In this document: piece by piece, positions 1 through 9,500 of the stretch
How positions within the stretch are numbered: position 1 is the stretch's first letter
Layout of the letters: each line of letters begins with the position of its first letter
Source of the DNA: Paragonimus skrjabini miyazakii
Lineage: Eukaryota; Platyhelminthes; Trematoda; Plagiorchiida; Troglotrematidae
Length of the DNA: 64,000 nucleotides
Direction of reading: 5' to 3'
Assembly (NCBI GenBank): GCA_014338405.1
Contig: JTDE01000728.1
Span: forward strand, 127,830 to 191,829
Program-made: the position numbers and the translations under genes
The notes under the pieces: generated by a model
Database searches by the model: none
The model's input: only the letters and a program-made list of their open reading frames with translations
What the model was told of the DNA's origin: nothing

Positions 1-614
1 CTTGTTTCAGTTGAGACATTTTATTGGCCATGTTACCAGCAGAATTTCACGAACGTTGCACTCTCCTGTGAATTATCAATGAGAGTTCTTCTGGGGATTT
101 ATAAGACATAGTTAAACCGGCAGACGCGGTCAGTTTCATTTCGCTCCTGTTTTTACCCAATCTTGTCAGTCTGATCCTGTCCCAATCAAACATAAAGCTT
201 ATGCCAATACGGACTATCTACTGAAAACCTATAATCTCATGCATGATTACCCAAAACATCACTGGCTATTCCTGTCAGAGGTACAAGCCATCTCCTTAAA
301 TGGGTCAGCGCTTGATACATAACTATTCAAATGACATATTTCACTAGCGTTCAGTTTATGACTTTTTTCACTGAAGTATTTTTGAATATTCCCGGAATTT
401 ACAAGAATTCCCAGTTACAGCGCAACGCCATAGAAATGAACAGAGAATTTTTCTTAAGTAGTCACTCATAGTGTATACTCTGAAAGTAGGTGCATATCCT
501 GTTTTTTCTTGAGTGGTCAGCATTAAACCATATGTATTAAGTAATGACTTGGCTCGAAATTCATTGTTTTCTATCCACATATCATTTATATGAGCTCTAC
601 CTGGGCAGTCCAAG
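1..614. other. AT-rich stretch, no gene recognised
   Basis: No convincing coding frame, RNA gene or known repeat is visible. The 86-codon minus-strand frame at 368-628 has no family resemblance and no good splice sites. This stretch probably holds the promoter and 5' UTR of EF-hand gene A, but no motif proves that. Confidence 0.4.
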
Positions 615-1100
615 ATGCACACAAACAAACTGAGAATGAAAGATAGGTCAGATGGTAATCATCGTAACACAGAATATTACCGGCTTTCCAAATACCCGTC
701 GTTTAAGTCAGTACAAACTGTGAAACTAAAATAAACAAGGCCTGAGTAATGTATTTACCTAGTATTTTTGTCCACGATTTCTTGAAATCGATAAATTTGA
801 CGATTTAGTTTTGTGTACATTGTTCAATTCCATTGTTCTCGGTGGTGAACACATCTATACCTTGTTTCCTTCTTCTCATCATGCATTGCTGACAGTGAGG
901 ATGATGTTAAGCTACTGCTGAATGTGTTGGATGTCAACAATGATGGAAGGATCAGTACCAGAGAGATGATAGCGCTATTGGAGAGGATGAACGACACTCT
1001 GGACATAAACAGGGTTGAACAGTATATCAACGAAAGAGATCAGGACAAGGATGGATATTTGGATTTGAATGAATTGGCTGCACTTTTGGCAGACGAATAA
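615..1100 (+). CDS. Two-EF-hand small calcium-binding protein (trematode 8-kDa CaBP type), gene A
   Basis: The last exon, 896-1100, is clear. It follows the acceptor tttgctgacag-type signal ending at 895, reads 66 codons plus the leading split codon, and ends in TAA. It encodes two EF-hands with canonical 12-residue loops, DVNNDGRISTRE and DQDKDGYLDLNE, separated by 24 residues. All the acidic or Asn ligands at positions 1, 3, 5 and 12 and Gly6 are present, so both loops should bind Ca2+. The exon starts with one base that completes a split codon (phase 2). A fitting first exon lies at 615-646 (ATG at 615 or in-frame ATG at 636; donor AG/gtcaga), giving a protein of 78 or 71 residues. This first exon is an inference from phase only, and the donor is weak. 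Length and layout match the roughly 70-residue calcium-binding proteins of schistosomes and liver flukes, which are thought to act as cytosolic Ca2+ buffers or sensors in larvae and tegument. Paralogous exons lie at 50.8 kb and 63.3 kb. Confidence 0.85.
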
Positions 1101-1101
1101 A
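1096..1101 (+). terminator. Poly(A) signal AATAAA overlapping the stop codon of gene A
   Basis: AATAAA at 1096-1101 contains the TAA stop codon at 1098-1100. A T/G-rich tract follows at about 1108-1145. If used, the 3' UTR would be only about 10-30 bases long. No other AATAAA lies close downstream. Confidence 0.4.
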
Positions 1102-1765
1102 CCGATAAATTTTTATTATTATGCAAGCAAAGTGTTTTCTTTCACTGATTAAATGTATTCTGTTTTCCCGTAAACATTTCACTTGTCTATCACGTCCAAT
1201 AATAAGCTATTGATTGTACACACCATTGTTGCCTTCCCACTGCATGTTAACCAGAAGTGTAACAAACAAAAAACCGCTGGGTTTCTTTTTAAACGTGTTC
1301 TGATGTTACAGAGTGATAACCGGATAAGTCTGGAATAGCAATTTTTCTTTAGTACTCAGGCTTTGGTAGTTTTTACACTTTCTATCAAGGTCAGATCCTC
1401 GTAATTCGATGCGTTTGTGTTTTAAACTATTTGATTCAGACTAAATGCAGCAGTCAGAGTTTGGCGATTAGCGGAAATAACAAAAATTGTATTTCTTCTG
1501 AATTGCTTGCTAAATTTCTTAGGTTTCAAGCAGTCTTCTAGTATAATGATACAGTTATCAACTTTCGTGCGAATATGACGCCAGTATTGGTGTTCAACCA
1601 ACAGTATATTCACAATCACTGTTCACATCTACATTTCACTCGTCATGTTTAAGTGTTTGTCTAATATAACCTAGCGGCCATTGCTCACTAAATCGTAATA
1701 TCATGTGGTGTAAGCTTTGGCCAGTGAGGTAGTCACAGGATAGTATTGGGGTGACAAAAATAAAC
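1102..1765. other. Noncoding stretch downstream of gene A
   Basis: AT-rich sequence with no recognisable gene or repeat. The 65-codon minus frame at 1422-1619 resembles nothing known. Confidence 0.35.
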
Positions 1766-2268
1766 ATGGGTTACATTTCATCACAGCAGAATTTGAACAT
1801 ATGCTACGATATTTCAGAATTTCCTCTCTTTTCATCAGTCTCAAGCGTAAACTATGCTTGTGATACACGTCATACAGGTAAGAACAAACTGGAACTAGAC
1901 AAGCTTATCAGTACACCAAGTATTACAATATAATCACGACCATGACAGTCCGATAGGTTGTCTCAACAACTTTTATATAAATAACGTCGGTTTGTAAGTA
2001 CGGAGTAGCATCGACTCGCAGAAAATCGGTAACTGTGTATTTCGACTACACAACAGATTCTTGAATGAGTTTACTGGGTTAAATTGGTGATCTGTTATTA
2101 TGATCGGCTTGATAACCGATGACGATGGATTTCGAGCAATCACTTCACCAAATTGAGGCTGCTGTATCATCTGTTGTTTTAATCAGTTCGGGGTCTATTC
2201 GGCGACTTTCTGAGATGGCGTCAATCTGTTCTGCATGTGCGTATGTTTTTGCAACTGCAAAAGAACAG
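1766..2268 (+). CDS. Candidate pair of plus-strand exons, unknown protein
   Basis: Exon 1766-1877 opens with ATG and ends in the strong donor CAG/gtaaga in phase 1. Exon 2187-2268 follows an acceptor preceded by ttgttttaatcag, starts in the matching phase, and ends in the strong donor CAG/gtatgt. The joined frame stays open (37 codons, a split codon, 26 codons). The second part is rich in Leu, Arg and Phe and matches no family I know. The rest of the gene is not seen. The second exon overlaps an equally plausible minus-strand frame (2145-2369), and both cannot easily be right. The splice signals are seen; that this is a gene is inferred. Confidence 0.18.
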
Positions 2269-2369
2269 GTATGTAACATGACAGACAGAATAGCTGAACG
2301 AACTACTTTCGCGATTGTGGAGAACTCTACTTCTGGTGGCTGGAACTGAGTCCAACTGCGTCGTTGCAT
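2145..2369 (-). CDS. Candidate 74-residue ORF, unknown function
   Basis: An ATG-initiated frame of 74 codons with protein-like composition. A basic N-terminus is followed by a hydrophobic segment (about residues 20-40) and then an amphipathic, charged C-terminal half containing AEQIDAISESRRIDPELIK. It ends in TGA, but a possible donor (TTG/gtgaag) two bases before the last Trp codon would let it continue. An internal cttttgcag tract looks like a splice acceptor but is in frame, so it may be read through. No family is recognised. It competes with the plus-strand exon pair over the same bases. Confidence 0.22.
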   Translation of the reverse strand: MQRRSWTQFQPPEVEFSTIAKVVRSAILSVMLHTCSFAVAKTYAHAEQIDAISESRRIDPELIKTTDDTAASIW

Positions 2370-2460
2370 GCGTGCGAGTCGGGGGAGATTTTGCCGTATG
2401 TTTCATGTCATTGGATAGGTGGTCAGCTCTGAATTGCAAGAATAGCAAACCATCCTTATT

Positions 2461-2712
2461 TTACTGATGAGTAGTAGGGGATTTTGATTTTCATATAGAT
2501 TGAACATCACCCACAATTGATCGCAGCTGTCGCATTCCCGTAGACTTTCCAGTTTGGAAAAGAAGCACTAGACTCGAGTTTCGCTCTCATTAGAGCTCGT
2601 CAGTAGTGCATATCACCGCCACTACCGGGACTTGAACCACGGACATTCAGTTCATGAGGCAACCGTGTTTACCACTGCGCCATTGACCTCACGTTAGGCA
2701 CGAACGAATTAT
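2461..2712 (-). mobile_element. tRNA-derived SINE, near full-length copy
   Basis: Read on the minus strand, the element begins near tcgtgcctaacgtgaggtc and carries a tRNA-like head: A box tggcgcagtggt, and about 40 bases later the B box ggttcaagtcc, both close to the RNA polymerase III consensus. A body follows containing gcgaaactcgagtctagtgc and gcgacagctgcgatcaatt. The 3' end is aaatcccctactactcatca, just before gtaa. Length is about 250 bp. At least eight related pieces occur in this window, and this copy is the best reference for the family. It shows no long poly(A) tail. Confidence 0.8.
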
Positions 2713-2937
2713 CAGCGCATGTGAACGCTCATCCACTTTCGCTTGTGAGTAATGATCAGGTTGCCCGTATTGTCTGTCTCGATGAATTTGTCGTTGAATT
2801 TATCTATTTGCTAGTGAAATTTGTCTCATCACCTCTTGTTCTGTCTGCAGTTTGTCAAGAGTACAAATACGCCTAGCTTTATGAAACAGTGTCCTAATCG
2901 CCCGAGCCACAGTACCTTTTGGTCAGGCACATGGCTG

Positions 2938-2940
<3 letters not shown>

Positions 2941-2982
<42 letters not shown>
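2941..2982. repeat. (TGA)14 microsatellite
   Basis: A pure run of 14 TGA units; read on the other strand it gives a run of Ile or His codons in short chance frames. Likely polymorphic in length. Confidence 0.95.
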
Positions 2983-3815
2983 GTGTCTTAATCAAACCAC
3001 TTTTTATGCGATAGAGGGAAAACTGTAAAACTGAAGACATTGAACACCCCATGTCGCTTTGCAGTGAACTGAGCGTTGTAACGTACAATCTGCCCGTCTA
3101 GTTACAAATGCATTCAAAAAACTAAACGATTGTTTGATTCAATTTTGTGAGATAAACATAGGTTAAAGTGAATATTATTGAAAATTTTGAAAAATAAATC
3201 AAAGTGAGGCACACATTTTAATAGTATTGGAAACACTGATCACCGGACGGGCGAAGATTGTCTGCCTTGTGTAAACAGACGAATGCCGCAACCTCGAATA
3301 AAGAAACACGAACGGCACTGATTTGGGCATTTACAAAGAAACACGACAGCTGGCAATGGATCGGTCCTCTGACGTCAGGTTTTACAACACACGAGGCCCC
3401 CTGGTCTATTAACAACACTTATTATAGCAGTTGATTTTGAATCTATCGGAAGCGGACAAGAAGACGAGGGTTAGAATGGTTGTTGGACGGTTTATCCAGC
3501 GCATGCGGCCAAATTTGCAGTAGCAGGTTTGGATGCCTCACTCTTGTCGAATCACAGATATCGAACGTCAGATGAGTAGTCGGGGATTTGGGTTATTTTA
3601 CGTTAAACCGCTAGTCAGAATTACACAACGTCTAACCACAAGAACGAAATTCATTCGGCCAGAAGTCAGAGTATAAAAGCAATAGAAAGTCTGTAGACTA
3701 ATGCGGAAACAGGAAGACGACAAACTGGTTGGGCTCGTGAGCAACCACAACGTAGTCTTTGCTTTTTTGTAACATTGTGGCGAAACTTTGTTCGCCATCA
3801 CCTTAACGGAGGTTT
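2983..3815. other. No gene recognised; possibly worn 5' part of the gypsy element
   Basis: Base composition rises towards that of the following retroelement from about 3.2 kb, and short plus-strand frames interrupted by stops continue up to it. No zinc knuckle or other gag signature can be identified, so an LTR or gag origin is only suspected. Confidence 0.25.
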
Positions 3816-3879
3816 TTGTTGGTTGTCTATGGTACCGGGTTGTTTAGGGTCGTCTCGCTGAAACAAGAGCTGACTGGGA

Positions 3880-4170
3880 CAGAACGAGCGATTGCAGTAG
3901 TAGATACGGAGGCTCTGAAGTCAACTACAAACAGAGTACAGAGATTGTCCGGTAAGCCCGGTAACCTGAATGTGTTCGCGCTTGGAGGGATAGTGTTACA
4001 GGTACTGGGGGAATCAGACGGCTGAAATTCCGATGAGTGGTGCCCCGCTACACCACCCAATGTTAGCAGTTGATAACGTGAAAGAAACGATAACAGGCGC
4101 TGATTTGCTGCGTCGACTGAAGGCAAACGTAGTCTTGAGAAAGAACAAACTACGTGGTAACGCCATGGAA
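3880..4170 (+). pseudogene. Retropepsin (aspartic protease) remnant of the gypsy element
   Basis: One frame carries VVDTEALKSTTNRVQRLSG, where a functional retropepsin has Asp-Thr-Gly; here the Gly of the catalytic triad is Glu, so the active site is dead. A second frame, after a stop near 4023, carries TGADLLRRLKANVVLRKNKL, matching the conserved distal part of gypsy proteases (typically IGADFLRR-like). The frame break between the two confirms decay. Sequence from about 4170 to the gap is not recognised. Confidence 0.6.
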
Positions 4171-4408
4171 TTCAATCGCAAAAGTAAAAAGAAGCAATGT
4201 CTCTTGCCTCATATTATGGGGGACTGTCAGGCAGGAAGTGCGAGTATTCTAACTCTCGGTGGAATACCCCAACACAGGAGGGAGATGCGTTCAAAAACTC
4301 ACGGCGAGCGGATGGAGAAGGGCGTGGGCGACCGGATGAGTCATCGCTCGACCGGATCGGACCAACGGGCGAGACGTGGCAGCCGAAATAGGATGGATGA
4401 CCAAATTG

Positions 4409-4853
4409 NNNNNNNNNNNNNNNNNNNNNNNNNNNNNNNNNNNNNNNNNNNNNNNNNNNNNNNNNNNNNNNNNNNNNNNNNNNNNNNNNNNNNNNNNNNN
4501 NNNNNNNNNNNNNNNNNNNNNNNNNNNNNNNNNNNNNNNNNNNNNNNNNNNNNNNNNNNNNNNNNNNNNNNNNNNNNNNNNNNNNNNNNNNNNNNNNNNN
4601 NNNNNNNNNNNNNNNNNNNNNNNNNNNNNNNNNNNNNNNNNNNNNNNNNNNNNNNNNNNNNNNNNNNNNNNNNNNNNNNNNNNNNNNNNNNNNNNNNNNN
4701 NNNNNNNNNNNNNNNNNNNNNNNNNNNNNNNNNNNNNNNNNNNNNNNNNNNNNNNNNNNNNNNNNNNNNNNNNNNNNNNNNNNNNNNNNNNNNNNNNNNN
4801 NNNNNNNNNNNNNNNNNNNNNNNNNNNNNNNNNNNNNNNNNNNNNNNNNNNNN
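4409..4853. other. Assembly gap (445 N)
   Basis: A run of undetermined bases inside the gypsy element. The odd length suggests an estimated rather than a default gap size. Frames spanning it are meaningless. Confidence 1.
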
Positions 4854-4969
4854 CTTGCTCATAACGTTGTGTTATTCTCAATCCATTTATCAATAACATG
4901 TTAAACACGACGCTCAAACTGTTTGACTTCATTCGTACTAAATTTGGTGCGGATATCTTACGGCTGCAA

Positions 4970-5721
4970 GCAATGTTGCAATGAGTCGACGCCGCGGGCA
5001 TAAAAGTGAACAGTAAAAAATGCCAAATAAGTTGCTTTTCAATCGTTGGCTTAGAACACAGCCTGTAACGGGAGAATCCAATCACTGTCAGCAAGGTTGA
5101 CAATCATCAAGAATTTCCTAATGCAAAAATCGAATCGGCAACCGAGGTTTTTTTCGGAATGGTTAGTTACTATTCGAAATTTAATTCGGGATTCTCCCAG
5201 AAAGCATATCCATCCTTCCTGCTACTGAGGAAGGTGAAAAATTTTGTTTGGACTGACGACGTGCAGGCGGCGTATAACGAACTCGAGAAGGAGGCTGCCA
5301 ACAGTTGAGGATACCTACGATCTCCAAACCCAATAAACCATTTACCAAGCCAGTAGATACAAGTGATATTGGAATCAGAACAGTTCTTTCACACCTTTCG
5401 GAGACAATTGAGTACATTAGTAAATTACTGAAGGGAGCAGATAGAAATTATTCCACCATAGAGAAAGAATGCCTAGCTATCGTCTGGGCGCCAGAAGAGT
5501 GGAGGACCTATCAGGTAGCGACCACCTTCAATGTTCAGACAGACTACAGACAGCTAATTTGCTTGAAGACGGCAAAGGATCCACAAGGACCATTGGTGCG
5601 CCGAACAACTCTGCTACAAAAGTTCAACTTTGGCATTAGGCATGCCATTAATAGAAACAATACGTTATCCGCCTCACTGTCGCAATCATACGAGAACACC
5701 AGCTGTCGAATGAAGTCATAA
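4970..5721 (+). pseudogene. Reverse transcriptase thumb and RNase H remnant of the gypsy element
   Basis: Around 5140-5290 a plus frame reads FFGMVSYYSKFNSGFSQKAY and then FVWTDDVQAAYNELEK, the conserved join between the reverse transcriptase and RNase H of gypsy elements. It ends at a stop near 5306. The next frame (5305-5721) gives the RNase H region: DTSDIGIRTVLSH (first catalytic Asp region), NYSTIEKECLAIVWA (catalytic Glu region), QTDYRQLICLKTAKDP and FNFGIRH. Compared with intact elements, key positions are changed and the end degenerates, so this is a fossil. Confidence 0.8.
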
Positions 5722-5824
5722 CTGTGAACGGAATACCGGTTGTCGACAAAGAGATATTAGTCAGTCAACTGCAGGATCCTCATGTATACGAAATTTGTGG
5801 ACATTTACCAGTAGAAATAAAACC

Positions 5825-5866
5825 CAATCTATATGAAAATCAAAATCCCCTACTACTCATCAGTAA
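5825..5866 (+). mobile_element. SINE 3' end fragment
   Basis: About 42 bases match the last part of the SINE family, from atctatatgaaaatcaaaat through the terminal ctactcatcagtaa. Head and body are missing. It sits directly behind the gypsy remnant. Confidence 0.7.
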
Positions 5867-6529
5867 TCAAATACCGCTCAACAAGTCAATGATTTCTGTG
5901 ATTTCAACTTGGAGAGAAGTCCTAGTCGAGGGGTCATCGATTGGAGTTAACAGACAGTAACTGTGTCTCCTCTCGAGGCGATCGGGCAACCTGACCATTC
6001 TTCATGAGTTCTCAAGAAAACTGAACGAATTGTTACGGGCTGTAACAAAAGCAAACAGCGGCAGAATACTGAAAGTGAGTTTCAAACCGATTGGACCACT
6101 TAGGGCCAGAGGTGACTATGCAAACGAGACAAAAGTCCATCGCATCTCTAGTGCAACTAGACTGTCGTGTGACATGATTCCATGTTAGTTTCTAATACGA
6201 ATTTGTAGCATTAGCGTAGCAGGCCGCTCTTCAAGAGTGCATAGACTTAAGTGGTTGGATTAACTACTAAAGCAGCCAACTAAATAACTGATTGAATGGC
6301 AAACTGAACACTCCGGGTGGACATTGTGGCATGCTCGTCTGAGAAGTGAGGTAAACATAGGATGACCCGACATATATAACCGAAGACATCTGCCACCATG
6401 GAACGACTTCTGTGAGTCGGGCTCATCGATCGGGTTTAAGACACTGTTCTCGGTTAGAGATATGATGGGAGATTGCTACTAGTCGGGCTCAGTAGTGAAT
6501 GTTACCATTACTTGATCATCATCATCATA
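5867..6529. other. No gene recognised
   Basis: Mixed composition with short frames only; part may be decayed retroelement sequence continuing from 5.7 kb, but no conserved domain can be read. Confidence 0.3.
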
Positions 6530-6553
6530 GACAGCAATACATCAGTGGTTCAC
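6530..6553 (+). repeat. Dispersed repeat GACAGCAATACATCA, copy 1
   Basis: The core gacagcaatacatcagtgg recurs at 7352, 12952 and 19183, all on the plus strand and three of them preceded by a cat-rich stretch. This copy overlaps the end of the candidate minus-strand exon 6542-6663. The family is unidentified; the copies diverge after about 25 bases. Confidence 0.6.
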
Positions 6554-9500
6554 ACTGATGCTTAACTGCCACACAATCATGAAGAAGAAACGGAGTAGTT
6601 TGCATGAAGGTGCGTGACGTTGGATTGTTGTAAAATTCTCTCCGTCCAATTCCTCGTCAGCTACTGAAAAAGGCCCGTTCTTCTCACGGTTGTACGGCAA
6701 ATAAGCAACAGTGTCAACAACCACTGTACTTTTACAGATGATGGTTATGATTTCCAGGACTGACCACAACTCAACTATAAGAAACACTTACCTGCAAACT
6801 CATGGAGACGACGTCGCTCCCTTCGTCTTTGACGTGGATTCAGATGGAGCAGCTGGGCCGTATCTCGGTCTGGTAAGTTGCGTACCTGCCCACTGTCTGC
6901 ATCCTCACGGCTCCTTGGTGGAATCAGCAGATCATTTGTAGGGCTCTGGTCGGAGGCTTGAAAACTGACATCAAGGCTGGCGCAGTCACCGTGATGCTGG
7001 AAATCCTCTAATGACGGGGGTGATATATCGAAAGACTGAGAGCCAAATGTGGATTCATTTAGGTTGATCTTCTGTTGCTGCAGAGAAACAGAAACATCAC
7101 AGCGTCCCGGGACCTCATGTGTTATTTGGACAGGCGTCACTGTTTTCTAGTTTCAATGAAAAAAGTTTAATGTAAAATGCGGGCGATTTTGTATTATGTC
7201 TTAGACAGTACGAATGAGTTTCTTTACACTAAGAGGTTACAAAATCAAATACAAAACCAGATATGGAGTGAAAACCTGACATACAAGATATGATGGTTTT
7301 AACAGTTTGACTGGTAATTTCAAAGGCATATCGTCCATCATTACGATCGTAGACAGCAATACATCAACGGTTCACCGACTCCGTGAGTCGCGATGCCCCC
7401 AGCCTAGGGGACGAACCCGATCTACAGCGATCAACCCCTTCATGAACGATTTCATTTCTCTACGTCGAGTCGCCACATGTTCTCTGGTGAGTAACCAATG
7501 TCGACATGGTTCATCCGGACTTTGAACAATAAAAATAAAAACTCCCGCCGAGATACTTGCTGTTGGTTGTAACAAATCTTTGGGATTTCTCAAAAGAATC
7601 GTTGTATGTATAGACCACTTCCTACTCTGATGATTCCCATTCATACACATCATCTACTATAGTTGATATTCTTAGTAGTAAGGTGCCGTAACGTCCAATC
7701 GTTCACTATGTCACTTAAAGGTGACACAAATTTATGAACTATTGTCTGGAGACGTTTTGCTTTACAGATGGCAATAGCTTTTCATTTCAGCCTCCCACTC
7801 GATATTGTGTTCTTCTATGGCCAACCTCGAAACCGATGAGTCATTCAGTTCATCAGTGCAACTGAACTGACGTACCGAGTTTCAAGGGAGTTCGTTTTAT
7901 AATTAGACACCAATTTTCTCAAAACGCATCTTTTAGGTGTTCCACATGACAACCTAGAACAATGGAGCAAAAAATGAAAGTGTCAATGATAGGTCAGGTT
8001 TAAACAAAAGGCTCTTTTGGCAGCCAGGTCGACGCTTAAGTGTGCAAATTTACAAATCAAAGTATCATCAATTTTCACACGTGATATCGCAGTAAAATTG
8101 ATGATCGCTGGCTGTCAACATTTCAAACTCACCTAGCCCCATGGCTAGCTGTCCGTAGACGGCAATTGGGCGAATAAGCGTACATAAAGTGACCGCCCTT
8201 GGAAATCACTATGAAACCTTTGTCAATGAATTAAGCAAACAAATTTCATAAGGACCACTGTGATTTGTGAAGCGAAGACAGTAGTGAGGAATAAACATTA
8301 TAAGACGTATGTTCAATAAACCAGAACACTGACGGTTCACCCGTAAGTAGCGTGTATCAATGCGGTTGGGAGTCAGTACACATATTTACGATTCAAGCAT
8401 CATCATTGTCAACTGTGAGCTGAATCCATGGGCACCACGGCTCGAGTTACCATTGAAAATTGAAAAAATCATGCAGTAGCGGAGTAACAAATAAATATAA
8501 ATTTATAACAAATGATATTGGTAAAGATAAAACTAAATGCAAATAAAAAACAAAATGTCACACAAAAAATGAGTTACTCAGCCAGTGGATGCTCGCTCAA
8601 AGATAGAAACCACACACTGCAATGCTCGAGAGCATTTCCAACCAACAGCGCACCTATGTCTAAGTCGACCACACGAATCACTGAGCGTTATCACGAGAAG
8701 TTTTCGTCCATTGAAATATTTTCTCGACAATGGACATCTGGAGAAATAGAATTAATTGTTCACAGAAGCCAGGCATGCCTTATTTTTTTAATTTCCACGC
8801 AATTAAGAGAAACCCTATTTACCTCTAAGTTATGGCCACAACTTACTACGAAGCTGAAACCGCTGTGACTATACTTAACCACGGGAACTAACAAGTCGTG
8901 TGTGTTTGTTTTGAACTGTCCCAATGAACCTTGCAGTATACGACTGAGACAAGCAAGAAATGGATCTACACATGTTAAATTATGTAACTCAGGCTCATTC
9001 GATCATAAAATCATGTTCATTCTCACCAGCTACATGAAATCCTCATGAGAATGATAATCCAGGTAGGTCATTCGAGGTCAGACTGTTTTGAGTGGATGAA
9101 TCTCAAGCATTATGTGTCAGTCATTGTGCAGTTGGATCCCGGATTGCAAACAACCTACGAATTGAATAGTGTACTGAGACAGAATAAGTCCGGCGTCGTT
9201 TGACGTAAGCCATCAGCCGATATAGGTATTTATGATAAGTTGAACATCACTCACATGTACGTACAAGCTTTCGCGCTCAGCTGTACTAATCGCTTTGCTC
9301 ATTCAAGAAAACTACACCAGACTTGAGTTTCACTCTCGACAGAACTCACCAGCAGCGTATAACTCCTTCCGGAAAGCAATTTGTGCCCAAATATGTGCGA
9401 CTGGGCGGCGATCGTATTAACTATCTCTTGCCAGGAACATTAATAAAAATTGATATCCAGCAGCTCAGATAAATTCGTTTGAGTTCAGTTTTCCCGATAT

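Larger units (their letters stand above)
3816..5721 (+). mobile_element. Degenerate Ty3/gypsy-type LTR retrotransposon interrupted by an assembly gap
   Basis: The pieces occur in pol order on one strand: retropepsin-like sequence (3.88-4.16 kb), a 445-base gap where most of the reverse transcriptase would lie, then the end of the reverse transcriptase and the RNase H domain (4.97-5.70 kb). Stops and frame changes break the frame in several places, so it cannot make a working polyprotein. No LTRs or primer-binding site are recognised. A SINE 3' end follows at 5825. Confidence 0.75.

Noticed and set aside
824..1030. 68-codon minus-strand frame
   Set aside because: Shadow of the EF-hand exon of gene A on the other strand.
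4033..4896. Long frames spanning the N run (287, 270, 173 and 162 codons)
   Set aside because: Their length is an artefact of undetermined bases.
6711..6941. Plus-strand frame containing an EF-loop-like DVDSDG
   Set aside because: It is the antisense of the better-supported minus exon 6792-7146. Loop position 8 is Ala and position 12 is not acidic, and no second EF-hand follows.
8512..8868. 118-codon plus frame, Ser/Thr-rich
   Set aside because: No domain, no clear splice partner, and within the span expected by chance for this amount of AT-rich DNA. It also falls in the proposed intron of a minus-strand gene.
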